Source: DATGKD01 sp035294855 (GTDB lineage: Bacteria > Actinomycetota > Acidimicrobiia > Acidimicrobiales > UBA8190). Taken from it: a stretch of 24,872 bases of DNA. Below, piece after piece: positions 13,764-21,260 of this stretch; the stretch's first letter is position 1; the number at the start of each line of letters is the position of its first letter. The DNA is taken from assembly GCA_035294855.1 (NCBI GenBank), contig DATGKD010000023.1:1-24872 (forward strand). The letters run 5' to 3'. The position numbers and the translations under genes are program-made. The notes beneath the pieces are model-generated. The model worked only from the letters and a program-made list of their open reading frames with translations, was not told where the DNA came from and ran no database searches.

Positions 13764-14840
13764 GTGATTTTCGTCGAGATCTTCAGGCTCATCCTCGTGA
13801 TCGCCGGGGTGATCGGCGGCGTGGCGGTCGGCAACCGTGTCGGTCAGGGATCGACCGTCGAAGTGGTGGCGGTCACCCTCGGCGCGCTCATCTCCTACCT
13901 GCTCGGCGGCATCGTCGGCCGGCTGCTCGACCGCGGCTTGCGCGAGGCGGTCGACCAGTTGCGCGCCACGGCCGCAGGCGAGGTCTTCGCGGCGGCGGTG
14001 GTGGGGACGACCGGGCTCCTGCTCGGACTCGTAGCGGGACTGCCCCTTCTGGCGCTCGTCCATTCGAGCATCGACTACCCGGTTGTGGCCGCGTTCGCCT
14101 GGGTGCTGTGCGCGGGCGGCGTGCGGCTCGGCGTCATGAAGGGAAAGGACATCATCCGCGCCGTCGGGATGTCGCACATCCTGGAGCGGACCGACGAGCC
14201 ACCGCCGGGGGGAGCGCTCCTGGCCGACACCTCCGCCGTCATGGACCGGCAGCTGACCGTCCTGGGACGCTCCGGGCTGCTGAGCGGGGGCCTCGTCGTG
14301 CCGAGGTTCGTCGTCGACGAGGTGCAGGCCATCGCCGAGAGCCCCGAGCCGGTGTCGTCCCGGCGCGCCCGCCGCGGTCTCGAATCGATCGAGGCGCTGC
14401 GCGACGCCGGCGTCGACGTACGCGTCACCGACGACGAGCTCCCGCAGCTCGACGACACCGAGGACCGCGCCCTTGCTCTTGCCCACCGCCTCAACGTCAG
14501 GCTGGTGACGTGCTCCGTCGACGCGGTCCAGCGCGCCGAGGCAATGGGGGTCGTCGCCGTCGACCTCCACCGCTTGACGGCCGAGCTGACGCCCGACCAT
14601 CCGCCTGGAGAGCGTCTGGTGATCGACTTCGTCAAGGAAGGGCGCCAGCCCGGGCAGGCCGTGGGCTACCTGCCCGAAGGCGACATGGTCGTGGTCAACG
14701 ACGCGGCCCACCTGGTGGGCCTGCACGGCGTCGAGGTCGTCGTCTCGGCGTCACGGCGGACGAGCCAGGGCCTGCTCGTTTTCGCCCACCTGGTCGAAGG
14801 GGGACCGTCGCCGGTTCCGCAGGGAGCGAGCGCGCGCTGA
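13764..14840 (+). CDS. YacL-like PIN/TRAM-domain membrane protein
   Basis: A 358-residue protein. Four N-terminal membrane helices (about 5-125) resemble the YacL family. A PIN nuclease domain (about 150-270) has candidate acidic metal ligands D155 (LADTSAVMD), E186 (VVDEVQ), D234 (DDTEDRALA) and D253 (TCSVDAVQR). A TRAM domain (about 283-342) contains 'GERLVIDFVKEGRQPGQAVGYLPEGDMVVV', typical for RNA binding. Members are widespread in Gram-positives and actinobacteria and are probably membrane-tethered RNases or RNA-binding proteins; their targets are poorly known. The start is GTG, with GAGGG about 11 bases upstream. It converges with the transhydrogenase operon, with only 15 bases between the stops. 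Confidence 0.9.
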   Translation: MIFVEIFRLILVIAGVIGGVAVGNRVGQGSTVEVVAVTLGALISYLLGGIVGRLLDRGLREAVDQLRATAAGEVFAAAVVGTTGLLLGLVAGLPLLALVHSSIDYPVVAAFAWVLCAGGVRLGVMKGKDIIRAVGMSHILERTDEPPPGGALLADTSAVMDRQLTVLGRSGLLSGGLVVPRFVVDEVQAIAESPEPVSSRRARRGLESIEALRDAGVDVRVTDDELPQLDDTEDRALALAHRLNVRLVTCSVDAVQRAEAMGVVAVDLHRLTAELTPDHPPGERLVIDFVKEGRQPGQAVGYLPEGDMVVVNDAAHLVGLHGVEVVVSASRRTSQGLLVFAHLVEGGPSPVPQGASAR

Positions 14841-14855
14841 CGAGCGGGGCCGGCG

Positions 14856-16250
14856 TTACGCCGCTTTGACCGCGGCAACCAGCTTCGAAAGGGAGTCCTT
14901 CGCGTCCCCGAACAACATCGTCGTCTTCGGGTCGTAGAGCAGATCGTTGTCGATGCCGGCGAAGCCCGGTCGCATCGAGCGCTTCAAGAAGATGATGTTG
15001 GTCGCCTGGTCCGCATTGATGATGGGCATGCCGTAGATGGGGCTGCCCGGCGTGTTCTTGGCGGCGGGGTTGACCGTGTCGTTGGCGCCGACGACCAGCG
15101 CGACGTCGGTCGTCTGCATGTCGGCGTTGGCGTCGTCCATCTCCTCAAGCTGCTCGTAGGGAACGTTCGCCTCGGCCAGCAGCACGTTCATGTGGCCCGG
15201 CATCCGGCCGGCCACGGGGTGGATGGCGTAGTACACCTCGACCCCCCGGGCTGCCAGGGCGTCGGCGAGCTCCCGGGCGGTGTGCTGTGCCTGCGCAACG
15301 GCGAGGCCGTACCCCGGCACGATCGCGACCTTGTGGGCGTAGGCGAGCAGCACCGCGATGTCTTCCGCCGTTCCCGACCGCACGGGCCGGGATTCTTCGT
15401 CTGTGCCTCCGGTGGCGGTCACGACCGAACCGAACGCGCTGAAGAGGATGTTCGGGAGCGAGCGGCCCATGGCGTTGCTCATCATCCGGGTGAGCAGCGT
15501 GCCGGATGCGCCCACCAGGGTGCCGGCCACGATGAGAAGCGTGCTGTTGAGCGTGAACCCCGAAGCGGCCACGGCGAGTCCGGTGAAGGCGTTGAGTAGC
15601 GAGATGAGCACCGGGGTGTCCGCCCCACCGATCGGGAGGACGAAGATCGCCCCCAGCCCGAGCGACAGGAAGAGCACTACGACCAGCACGGCGGTGTTGG
15701 CGGTGATGACCGTCAGGATGAGCAACACCACGATGGTGAGCCCGAGTGCGGCGTTGATGGGTTGCTGCGCGGGGTAGGTGATCGGCCGGCCCGTCATGAG
15801 CTCCTGCAGCTTGGCGAACGCCACGCCGCTGCCCGCAAAGGAGATCGACCCCACAAGGACGCCGAACAGGATCTCGCAGATCTTGTAGATGGCGAGCGAC
15901 TTGCCGGGCGTGGCGATGAACTCGGTGAACGACACCAGGGCTGCCGCCCCCCCGCCCACGCCGTTGAAGATGGCCACCATCTGAGGCATTGCGGTCATCT
16001 TCACCATGCGGGCCGCGGGCACCCCGATCGCCGCACCGATCACGACGGCGACGACGATGAGCACCAGGTTGCGCGTCTGTCCGTAGACCTGGGGGAGCGA
16101 GAACGTCCACGCCACCGCGATGAGCATCCCTGCCGCGCCGGCGAGGTTTCCCCTGCGGGCGTGACGTGGTGAGCTCAGGCCTTTCAGCGCCAGGATGAAC
16201 CCGACGATGGCGATCAGGTAGACGAGGTCGGTCGCCGTGGCCCTGCTCAT
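14856..16250 (-). CDS. pntB: NAD(P) transhydrogenase subunit beta
   Basis: A 464-residue protein. An N-terminal membrane domain II (about 1-265) is followed by the NADP(H)-binding domain III (about 285-464). Domain III includes 'VAIVPGYGLAVAQAQH', HPVAGRMPGHMNVLLAEANVPY, the GANDTVNPAA loop and 'MPIINADQATNIIFLKRSM'. It forms the proton channel and NADP site of the proton-translocating transhydrogenase, which uses the proton motive force to reduce NADP+ with NADH. ATG at 16250 overlaps the pntA2 stop as ATGA. The gene is the last of a three-gene reverse-strand operon and nearly touches the convergent PIN/TRAM gene. Confidence 0.96.
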   Translation of the reverse strand: MSRATATDLVYLIAIVGFILALKGLSSPRHARRGNLAGAAGMLIAVAWTFSLPQVYGQTRNLVLIVVAVVIGAAIGVPAARMVKMTAMPQMVAIFNGVGGGAAALVSFTEFIATPGKSLAIYKICEILFGVLVGSISFAGSGVAFAKLQELMTGRPITYPAQQPINAALGLTIVVLLILTVITANTAVLVVVLFLSLGLGAIFVLPIGGADTPVLISLLNAFTGLAVAASGFTLNSTLLIVAGTLVGASGTLLTRMMSNAMGRSLPNILFSAFGSVVTATGGTDEESRPVRSGTAEDIAVLLAYAHKVAIVPGYGLAVAQAQHTARELADALAARGVEVYYAIHPVAGRMPGHMNVLLAEANVPYEQLEEMDDANADMQTTDVALVVGANDTVNPAAKNTPGSPIYGMPIINADQATNIIFLKRSMRPGFAGIDNDLLYDPKTTMLFGDAKDSLSKLVAAVKAA

Positions 16251-16738
16251 GGCGCCGTCCCGTCAGTTGGCGTCTCGGTCGCCGTTCCGTCTTTCGGCTC
16301 AGCGGCGGCGGGCGCGTTGGCAGCGGGCGCGTTGGCCGCGGGCGCGTTGACGGCAGGCGTGGCGGCGGCGGGCGCGTTGGCAGCGGGCGCGTTGGGGGCC
16401 GAGGCTCCCGGCGACGGCCTCGACCTGAACATCTCGAGCATCCGGTCGGTCACCACGAAGCCGCCCACGACGTTCAACGTCGCGAGCACGACGGCGAGGA
16501 AGCCGAGAGTCAACTGCGCGGCGCCGTGCGCCTCGCCGAGCACGACCATCGTGCCCACGAGGATGATGCCGTGGATGGCGTTGCTTCCCGACATCAACGG
16601 GGTGTGGAGGATGCTCGGGACCTTCGAAATGACTTCGTACCCGACGAACGCGGCCAGGACGAAGACGGTGATGAAGCCCATGATCCCCGGGCTCGAGGTG
16701 GCGAAGAGCCCAGCGGCGAGTGTCCCTGTGACCGTCAC
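16247..16738 (-). CDS. pntA2: NAD(P) transhydrogenase alpha subunit, membrane part, with Ala/Pro tail
   Basis: A 163-residue protein starting with GTG at 16738, which overlaps the pntA1 stop as GTGA. Residues 1-105 form the usual small membrane domain of split-alpha transhydrogenases, with three helices and the conserved HTPLMSGSNAIHGIILVG segment. Residues 107-163 form an unusual hydrophilic tail of five NAPAA pentapeptides followed by an acidic/Thr end; most family members stop near residue 100-110. Such linkers often join domains in single-chain transhydrogenases, or act as flexible spacers. It overlaps pntB by 4 bases. Confidence 0.93.
   Translation of the reverse strand: MTVTGTLAAGLFATSSPGIMGFITVFVLAAFVGYEVISKVPSILHTPLMSGSNAIHGIILVGTMVVLGEAHGAAQLTLGFLAVVLATLNVVGGFVVTDRMLEMFRSRPSPGASAPNAPAANAPAAATPAVNAPAANAPAANAPAAAEPKDGTATETPTDGTAP
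16304..16393 (-). repeat. Codon-level repeat encoding five NAPAA pentapeptides
   Basis: Residues 116-145 of PntA2 contain NAPAA at 116, 121, 131, 136 and 141, with AATPAV between the second and third copies. On the plus strand this appears as repeated 15-base 'gcgggcgcgttgg' type units with few base changes, so expansion by slippage or unequal exchange is likely. Confidence 0.8.
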
Positions 16739-17874
16739 GACGCCCCCTTGCCCTCGAGGAGCTGGGTCGCCGCCTCGTTGACGACCTCCCCGTTGCGCAG
16801 GACGCAACTCCGCACGACGATCTCGTCGTCGAAGTCCGGGCGGAGCTCGCCGTCCTGGATCAGGAGGGCAAGGAAGTTGTTCACGTTGCGCGAGTACAGG
16901 AAGCTCGCGTGGGTCGGCATCGCCGAGGGCGGGTTCGTCAGCCCGGCGACGACGACGCCGTTGTGGTCGATGTCGACGCCGGGCTCCGAGAGCTCGCAGT
17001 TGCCGCCTGCATCGGCCGCCATGTCGACCACCACCGAGCCGGCGACCATGCGCTCCACCATGTCGGTCGTGACCAGCACCGGCGCCTTGCGGCCGGGAAC
17101 GGCGGCCGTCGTGATGACCACGTCCGACACGGCGACCTCGTTGCTGATCAGCTCGCGTTGGCGCGCCAGGAACTCCTCGGACTGCTCGCGGGCATAACCC
17201 CCCGAGCCCTCCTGGGTCTCGAGCTCGAGCTCGACGAAGGTCGCGCCGAGCGACTGGACCTCTTCCTTGGCGGCAGCCCGAACGTCGTAGGCCCGCACCT
17301 GCGCGCCGAGCCGGCGGGCGGTGGCGATGGCCTGCAGGCCGGCCACGCCTGCGCCGAGGACGAGCACCTTGGCGGGTGGGACCGTCCCCGCGGCCGTCAT
17401 GAAGAGGGGGAAGAACTTCGGGAGCCGGACGGCGGCGGCGAGACCCGACAGGTACCCCGACACGGTCGCCTGGGAGGAAAGCGCGTCCATCGACTGAGCC
17501 CGGCTGATGCGGGGGACGAGGTCGAGGCTGAACGCGGTGATCTTCCGTTGTGAAAGCGAGCGCACGGCGTCGAGGTCGGCGGCTGGTTGCAGGAAGCTCA
17601 CCAGCGTGGCGCCCTCGGGAAGGAGCTCCACCTCCGCGGCGGTCGGGGCGTGCACCTTCGTGACCAGGTCGGCGTCGACGGTGGTCTCACGAGGCCCGGC
17701 GCGGACGACGGCGCCCTTTTCCTCGTAGGCGGCGTCCGGGAAGAAGGCCCGACTTCCTGCTCCCGCCTGGACGACGACCTCGACGCCCTGCCCCACGAGC
17801 CGTCCGGCGATGTCGGGGACGATCGACACGCGTTGCTCGTCGCTGCGCGTTTCGGTAGGGACGGCGAGTTTCAC
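16735..17874 (-). CDS. pntA1: NAD(P) transhydrogenase alpha subunit, NAD-binding part
   Basis: A 379-residue soluble domain I. It opens MKLAVPTETRSDEQRVS, typical of alanine dehydrogenase/PntA proteins. The mobile loop and substrate region is 'PRISRAQSMDALSSQATVSGY' in part (about 121-141). The NAD-binding Rossmann motif is VLGAGVAGLQA (172-182), followed by RAYDVRAAAKEEVQSLGA. Its end overlaps pntA2 by GTGA, so the alpha subunit is split into two chains, as in Rhodospirillum and many actinobacteria. The GTG start (17874) has no Shine-Dalgarno sequence; a -10-like GATAAC lies five bases upstream, suggesting a leaderless mRNA. The operon begins here. Confidence 0.95.
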   Translation of the reverse strand: MKLAVPTETRSDEQRVSIVPDIAGRLVGQGVEVVVQAGAGSRAFFPDAAYEEKGAVVRAGPRETTVDADLVTKVHAPTAAEVELLPEGATLVSFLQPAADLDAVRSLSQRKITAFSLDLVPRISRAQSMDALSSQATVSGYLSGLAAAVRLPKFFPLFMTAAGTVPPAKVLVLGAGVAGLQAIATARRLGAQVRAYDVRAAAKEEVQSLGATFVELELETQEGSGGYAREQSEEFLARQRELISNEVAVSDVVITTAAVPGRKAPVLVTTDMVERMVAGSVVVDMAADAGGNCELSEPGVDIDHNGVVVAGLTNPPSAMPTHASFLYSRNVNNFLALLIQDGELRPDFDDEIVVRSCVLRNGEVVNEAATQLLEGKGAS

Positions 17875-17879
17875 GGGGC

Positions 17880-17885
17880 GTTATC
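17880..17885 (-). promoter_or_regulatory. Candidate -10 element for the pnt operon
   Basis: GATAAC on the reverse strand matches four of six bases of TATAAT and lies five bases before the GTG start of pntA1, which has no ribosome-binding site. No convincing -35 is present. Confidence 0.3.
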
Positions 17886-17944
17886 AGAGCACGGCCCCGC
17901 GCGACCGCTCCACTTCAGGCGGGACGGTCCCCGGATTCCGCCGG

Positions 17945-17974
17945 TCGGGCTCGGTCAGGCTTGGTCAGGCTTGG
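17945..17974. repeat. 10-bp tandem repeat covering the SDR stop codon
   Basis: On the reverse strand CCAAGCCTGA occurs twice in tandem (17974-17965 and 17964-17955), followed by a decayed third copy, CCGAGCCCGA (17954-17945). The first copy supplies the TGA stop of the SDR gene and the second repeats it. Confidence 0.75.
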
Positions 17975-18780
17975 CGCCCGAGGACCTGCGCGACGGCCTC
18001 CAGGTACGGGGGTCGTTCGCCTCCGCCGTCGACCTCGACGGCGGCGCCCGAGACGAAGCCGGCCAGCGGCGACGCCAGGAAGAGGCAGGCGCCCCCGACG
18101 TCCCCCGGCGTGCCCATGCGACCCATCGGGACGGTGCCGGCCACCGCCTGCAATCCGGCCGCCCCTCCGTAGTGAAGATCGCCCGCTTCCGTGGAGATGA
18201 GGCCCGCGACGACGCAGTTGACGCGCACTTCGGGAGCCCACTCGACCGCCAGTGTCTTGGTCAGGTTGATGAGCCCGGCCTTGGCCGCGCCGTAGGCCGC
18301 CGTCCCCGGCGAGGGCCGGGTCCCCGAGACGCTGGCGATGTTGACGATGGAGCCCCCCGCGGGATCCTCCAGCATCGGGAGCCTGGCAGCCTGCGCGCAA
18401 TAGAACGGTGCCAGGAGATTGAGCGCCACGACCTGCGCGATGAACCGCGGCGACGCGTCGGCGGCGGGCGCCGCCGGCGAACCGCCGGCGTTGTTGACCA
18501 GGACGTCGAGCCGTCCGAACCGCTCGACGGTGGCGGTCACCGCCGCCGTCGCCTGGTCGGCGTCGCGGACGTCGGCCCGCACGAACGCGGCACGGCGGTC
18601 GAACGCCTCGGGTGGCAAGAGCTCGCCCGGCTCGGTGCGGCCGCACACCATGACGTCGGCCCCCGCGGCCAAGAACGCCTCGGCGATGCCGCGCCCGATG
18701 CCGCGCATGCCCCCGGTGACGAGCACCGCCTTCCCTCGGTAGTCGAACGTCCCGGATCGATCGTTCTGCCCTGGTCCCAT
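17965..18780 (-). CDS. SDR oxidoreductase, Rv3548c/Rv3549c-like (steroid cluster)
   Basis: A 271-residue classical SDR with TGGMRGIG (22-29), NNAGG (96-100), and catalytic S150, Y163 and K167 (YGAAK). The segments SGTRPSPGTAAYGAAKAGL and HYGGAAGLQAVAGTVPMGR resemble the SDRs encoded just upstream of echA20 in the M. tuberculosis KstR2 regulon (Rv3548c/Rv3549c), as I remember them. It lies divergently upstream of echA20, though an acyltransferase gene now separates them. A role on a steroid-derived CoA ester is likely but not shown. ATG at 18780 has no Shine-Dalgarno sequence, and TAGCGT lies 11 bases upstream. Its stop falls within a 10-bp tandem repeat. Confidence 0.86.
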   Translation of the reverse strand: MGPGQNDRSGTFDYRGKAVLVTGGMRGIGRGIAEAFLAAGADVMVCGRTEPGELLPPEAFDRRAAFVRADVRDADQATAAVTATVERFGRLDVLVNNAGGSPAAPAADASPRFIAQVVALNLLAPFYCAQAARLPMLEDPAGGSIVNIASVSGTRPSPGTAAYGAAKAGLINLTKTLAVEWAPEVRVNCVVAGLISTEAGDLHYGGAAGLQAVAGTVPMGRMGTPGDVGGACLFLASPLAGFVSGAAVEVDGGGERPPYLEAVAQVLGRQA

Positions 18781-18791
18781 GCGAGCAGCCC

Positions 18792-18797
18792 ACGCTA
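18792..18797 (-). promoter_or_regulatory. Candidate -10 element for the SDR gene
   Basis: TAGCGT (TANNNT type) on the reverse strand ends 11 bases before the ATG at 18780. No ribosome-binding site intervenes, which suggests a leader of only a few bases. Confidence 0.3.
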
Positions 18798-18928
18798 CCT
18801 GCGGGCCTTGGAGGGTTGCCTGCCTCCCGGCCGGCACGCCCGGGCTGTTGACGTCTCGAACGGGCCCGAACGAGACTTTCGGGAACGGGATGGGCGCCCG
18901 CGGCGCCCGGGGGGACGCCGGAGGTGCG

Positions 18929-21172
18929 ATGAGTTCGACGACGCGCGACGCGTCCACGGGCCCGTTGTCCGCCCCCCGCTCGGCCTCGTTGCCCCACCGC
19001 CCCGCTCTCGACGGCATCCGGGCGTTCGCCGTCGTCGCGGTCATCGCCTTCCACTCGCTGAGCGGGGGACTGCCTGGCGGCTACCTCGGCGTGGACGTCT
19101 TCTTCACCCTGTCGGGCTACCTCATCACGTCGCTCCTCGTCGCCGAATGGCGGGACAGCGGGACGATCTCGCTGCCGAATTTCTGGCGCCGTCGTGCCCG
19201 GCGCCTCCTTCCCGCTCTGTTCGTCATGCTCATCGGTGTCGGTGTGGCCGCAGTGCTGTGGCCACAGATACTGGCGGGCCCGTCGTTGCGAGGCGACACG
19301 CTGGCCACGGTGTTCCAGATCGCCAACTGGCACCTGCTCGCGGAGCACTCCAACTACTTCCTGGCGTCCAGCCACATGCCCCTGCTGCACACCTGGTCAC
19401 TCGCGATCGAGGAGCAGTTCTACGTGCTGTGGCCGGTCGCGGTCCTGGCCGTGCTCAACGTCCGCACTCGTCGGCGGCGTGAGGCGTCGACCATCCCTGA
19501 CGAGCGGGCCAGGCGGCGCCGGCTCGGGTTGCTCTTGCTGATCTCGCTAGCCGGGGCGATCGCTTCGGCGGTGTGGATGGCGGTGATCACCGGAGCCACA
19601 GCCGACACCGCGCGCAGCTACTACGGGAGCGACACGCGCGCTCAGGGTCTGTTGCTGGGTGCCGCGCTGGCTGTTGCGGGCGCGCTGTGGGGCCCGGCCC
19701 GCCGGGCGCGCACCCAGAAGGCGCTGTCGGTCGCGGGTGTGACGGGCGTCTTCGGGATCGCCGCGCTGTGGGCGTTCGTCCCCGAGAACTCCTACGTCGC
19801 CTTCCACGGCGGCTTCTTCCTGACTGCCGTGGCCACGGCCGGGGTCATCGCCTGCCTGGCGAGCGGTCCGTCCACGTTCGTGGGGTCGGTGCTCGGGTGG
19901 GCACCGCTGCGGTTCGTCGGCCGCATCTCCTATGGCATGTACCTCTGGTACTGGCCGGTCGTCCTGGTCATGTCGAGCCCGCGTGTGCGATTCACGGGCC
20001 CTGCGCTCCTGGCGACGCGGTTGGCGGTGATCATCGCCGTGGCCACGGCATCCGCATACCTCGTGGAGCTGCCCGTCCGCAGGGGCCGCCTGTCACGGTG
20101 GCCGACGACGATCGCCATGCCAGCCGCGGCCGGCATGGCCGTGCTCACGGTGTTCCTCTCCACGGTGGACGTGACGGGAGCCGCGGCGTCCGGCGGGGAC
20201 GCGGGCGGCAACGCCGGCTCGCAGGTGCTCGCCGCGGCTCGCCTGACCGGATCGCGGGCGGGCGTCGGCGCCGCCCACGGTGCGCGCCTCAAGTCGGAGG
20301 GACGTCTGTTCGCAGCGACCAGTGCCGAGCCCGTGAAGGTGCTCCTGGTGGGGGACTCGCTGGCCGGCACGCTCGGCGTCGGCCTGGGCCGACTTTCGGC
20401 GCAGTATGGCGTCGTCGCCGTCAACGAGGGGAGCCCGGGCTGCTCGGCGTCCATGGACCAGCTCGTGCAGGTCCTGTGGTTCACCGGACCTCCCGGCACG
20501 CCCTGCAAGGAGGGGGACCCCGCGGCGCTGCTGGCGCAATGGCGGTCGTGGGTCGACCAGTGGAACCCGGACGTCGTGATCTACCTGGCGCGGGGGGACG
20601 TCCTCAACCAGCAGGTCGGCTCGACCTGGACGCACCTCGGCGACCCGTCGTTCGACAGCTACCTTTCGGACCGGTTCCGGCAAGCCGTGGGCGTCCTCGG
20701 TTCGAAGGGTGCCCACGTGGTGCTGCTCACTTCGCCCTTCTTCGACACCGGCGTCCAACCGAACGGCTCGATCTGGCCCGAGGACGACCCCGGCCGGGTG
20801 GTGATCGACAACGCCATCATGGACGTGCTCGGCGCACCCGCGCATGCCGCGTCCAAGAAGGGAACGGCTCCCTCCGATGCCGCCACGTCCCTGCCGATCG
20901 AAACCCGCGGCAACCTCAGCGTGATCGACCTCGGCAGCGTGTTGTCGCCCGGCGCGCGGTACGCCGAGTCGGTCGACGGCGTGCAGGTCCGGTGCTCGGA
21001 CGGTGTTCACTTCACCGTGGGCGGCGGCGAGTGGGTGGCTCGCCGCCTCCTTCCGCAGATCGGCGCGCTCGGGCGCTCCCACCAAGCTGCGTCGCCGTCG
21101 GGATGGTGGGCGGGGCCGGTGGCCCAGGTCCCCCCGTCGTGGTTCGCACAGTTGCCCTGCGCAGCGTCCTGA
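18929..21172 (+). CDS. OafA/YrhL-type membrane acyltransferase with SGNH domain
   Basis: A 747-residue protein. The N-terminal acyltransferase-3 domain (about 25-385) opens with RPALDGIRAFAVVAVIAFH; H42 is the usual catalytic histidine. It continues through roughly ten membrane helices with RLLPALFVM and the SLAIEEQFYVLWPV signature. A helix near 393-412 leads to an extracytoplasmic SGNH hydrolase-like domain (about 468-700) with GDS at 475-477 and D691/H694 in DGVHF. Such fusions O-acylate cell-surface glycans such as peptidoglycan, polysaccharide or glycolipid. ATG at 18929 is chosen for GGAGG four bases upstream, although the frame stays open to 18779. It is inserted between the SDR and echA20, with no obvious link to steroid catabolism. 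Confidence 0.92.
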   Translation: MSSTTRDASTGPLSAPRSASLPHRPALDGIRAFAVVAVIAFHSLSGGLPGGYLGVDVFFTLSGYLITSLLVAEWRDSGTISLPNFWRRRARRLLPALFVMLIGVGVAAVLWPQILAGPSLRGDTLATVFQIANWHLLAEHSNYFLASSHMPLLHTWSLAIEEQFYVLWPVAVLAVLNVRTRRRREASTIPDERARRRRLGLLLLISLAGAIASAVWMAVITGATADTARSYYGSDTRAQGLLLGAALAVAGALWGPARRARTQKALSVAGVTGVFGIAALWAFVPENSYVAFHGGFFLTAVATAGVIACLASGPSTFVGSVLGWAPLRFVGRISYGMYLWYWPVVLVMSSPRVRFTGPALLATRLAVIIAVATASAYLVELPVRRGRLSRWPTTIAMPAAAGMAVLTVFLSTVDVTGAAASGGDAGGNAGSQVLAAARLTGSRAGVGAAHGARLKSEGRLFAATSAEPVKVLLVGDSLAGTLGVGLGRLSAQYGVVAVNEGSPGCSASMDQLVQVLWFTGPPGTPCKEGDPAALLAQWRSWVDQWNPDVVIYLARGDVLNQQVGSTWTHLGDPSFDSYLSDRFRQAVGVLGSKGAHVVLLTSPFFDTGVQPNGSIWPEDDPGRVVIDNAIMDVLGAPAHAASKKGTAPSDAATSLPIETRGNLSVIDLGSVLSPGARYAESVDGVQVRCSDGVHFTVGGGEWVARRLLPQIGALGRSHQAASPSGWWAGPVAQVPPSWFAQLPCAAS

Positions 21173-21176
21173 CGGG

Positions 21177-21200
21177 CCGCACACCCAGCCGCACACCCAG
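21177..21200. repeat. 12-bp tandem duplication after the acyltransferase stop
   Basis: CCGCACACCCAG occurs at 21177-21188 and again, without a gap, at 21189-21200, five bases after the TGA of the acyltransferase gene. The following bases (cccaccggag) do not continue it. Confidence 0.75.
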
Positions 21201-21244
21201 CCCACCGGAGGCCCCGACGTTTCGCACCCCGGTCGCGCACCGAA

Positions 21245-21250
21245 TACCCT
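21245..21250 (+). promoter_or_regulatory. Candidate -10 element for echA20-ipdABC
   Basis: TACCCT (TANNNT type) ends ten bases before the echA20 ATG at 21261. No Shine-Dalgarno sequence lies between, so a very short or absent leader is likely. No KstR2-like AnCAAGnnCTTGnT palindrome was seen in the 88-base spacer. Confidence 0.33.
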
Positions 21251-21260
21251 CCTGCGCGCA

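Noticed and set aside
14841..14855. Possible terminator between the convergent PIN/TRAM and pntB genes
   Set aside because: Only 15 bases separate the stops and no hairpin can be drawn within them.
17587..19482. Forward frame of 631 codons antisense to pntA1 and the SDR
   Set aside because: The product is Arg/Gly/His-rich without family character, while the opposite strand encodes two clear enzymes.
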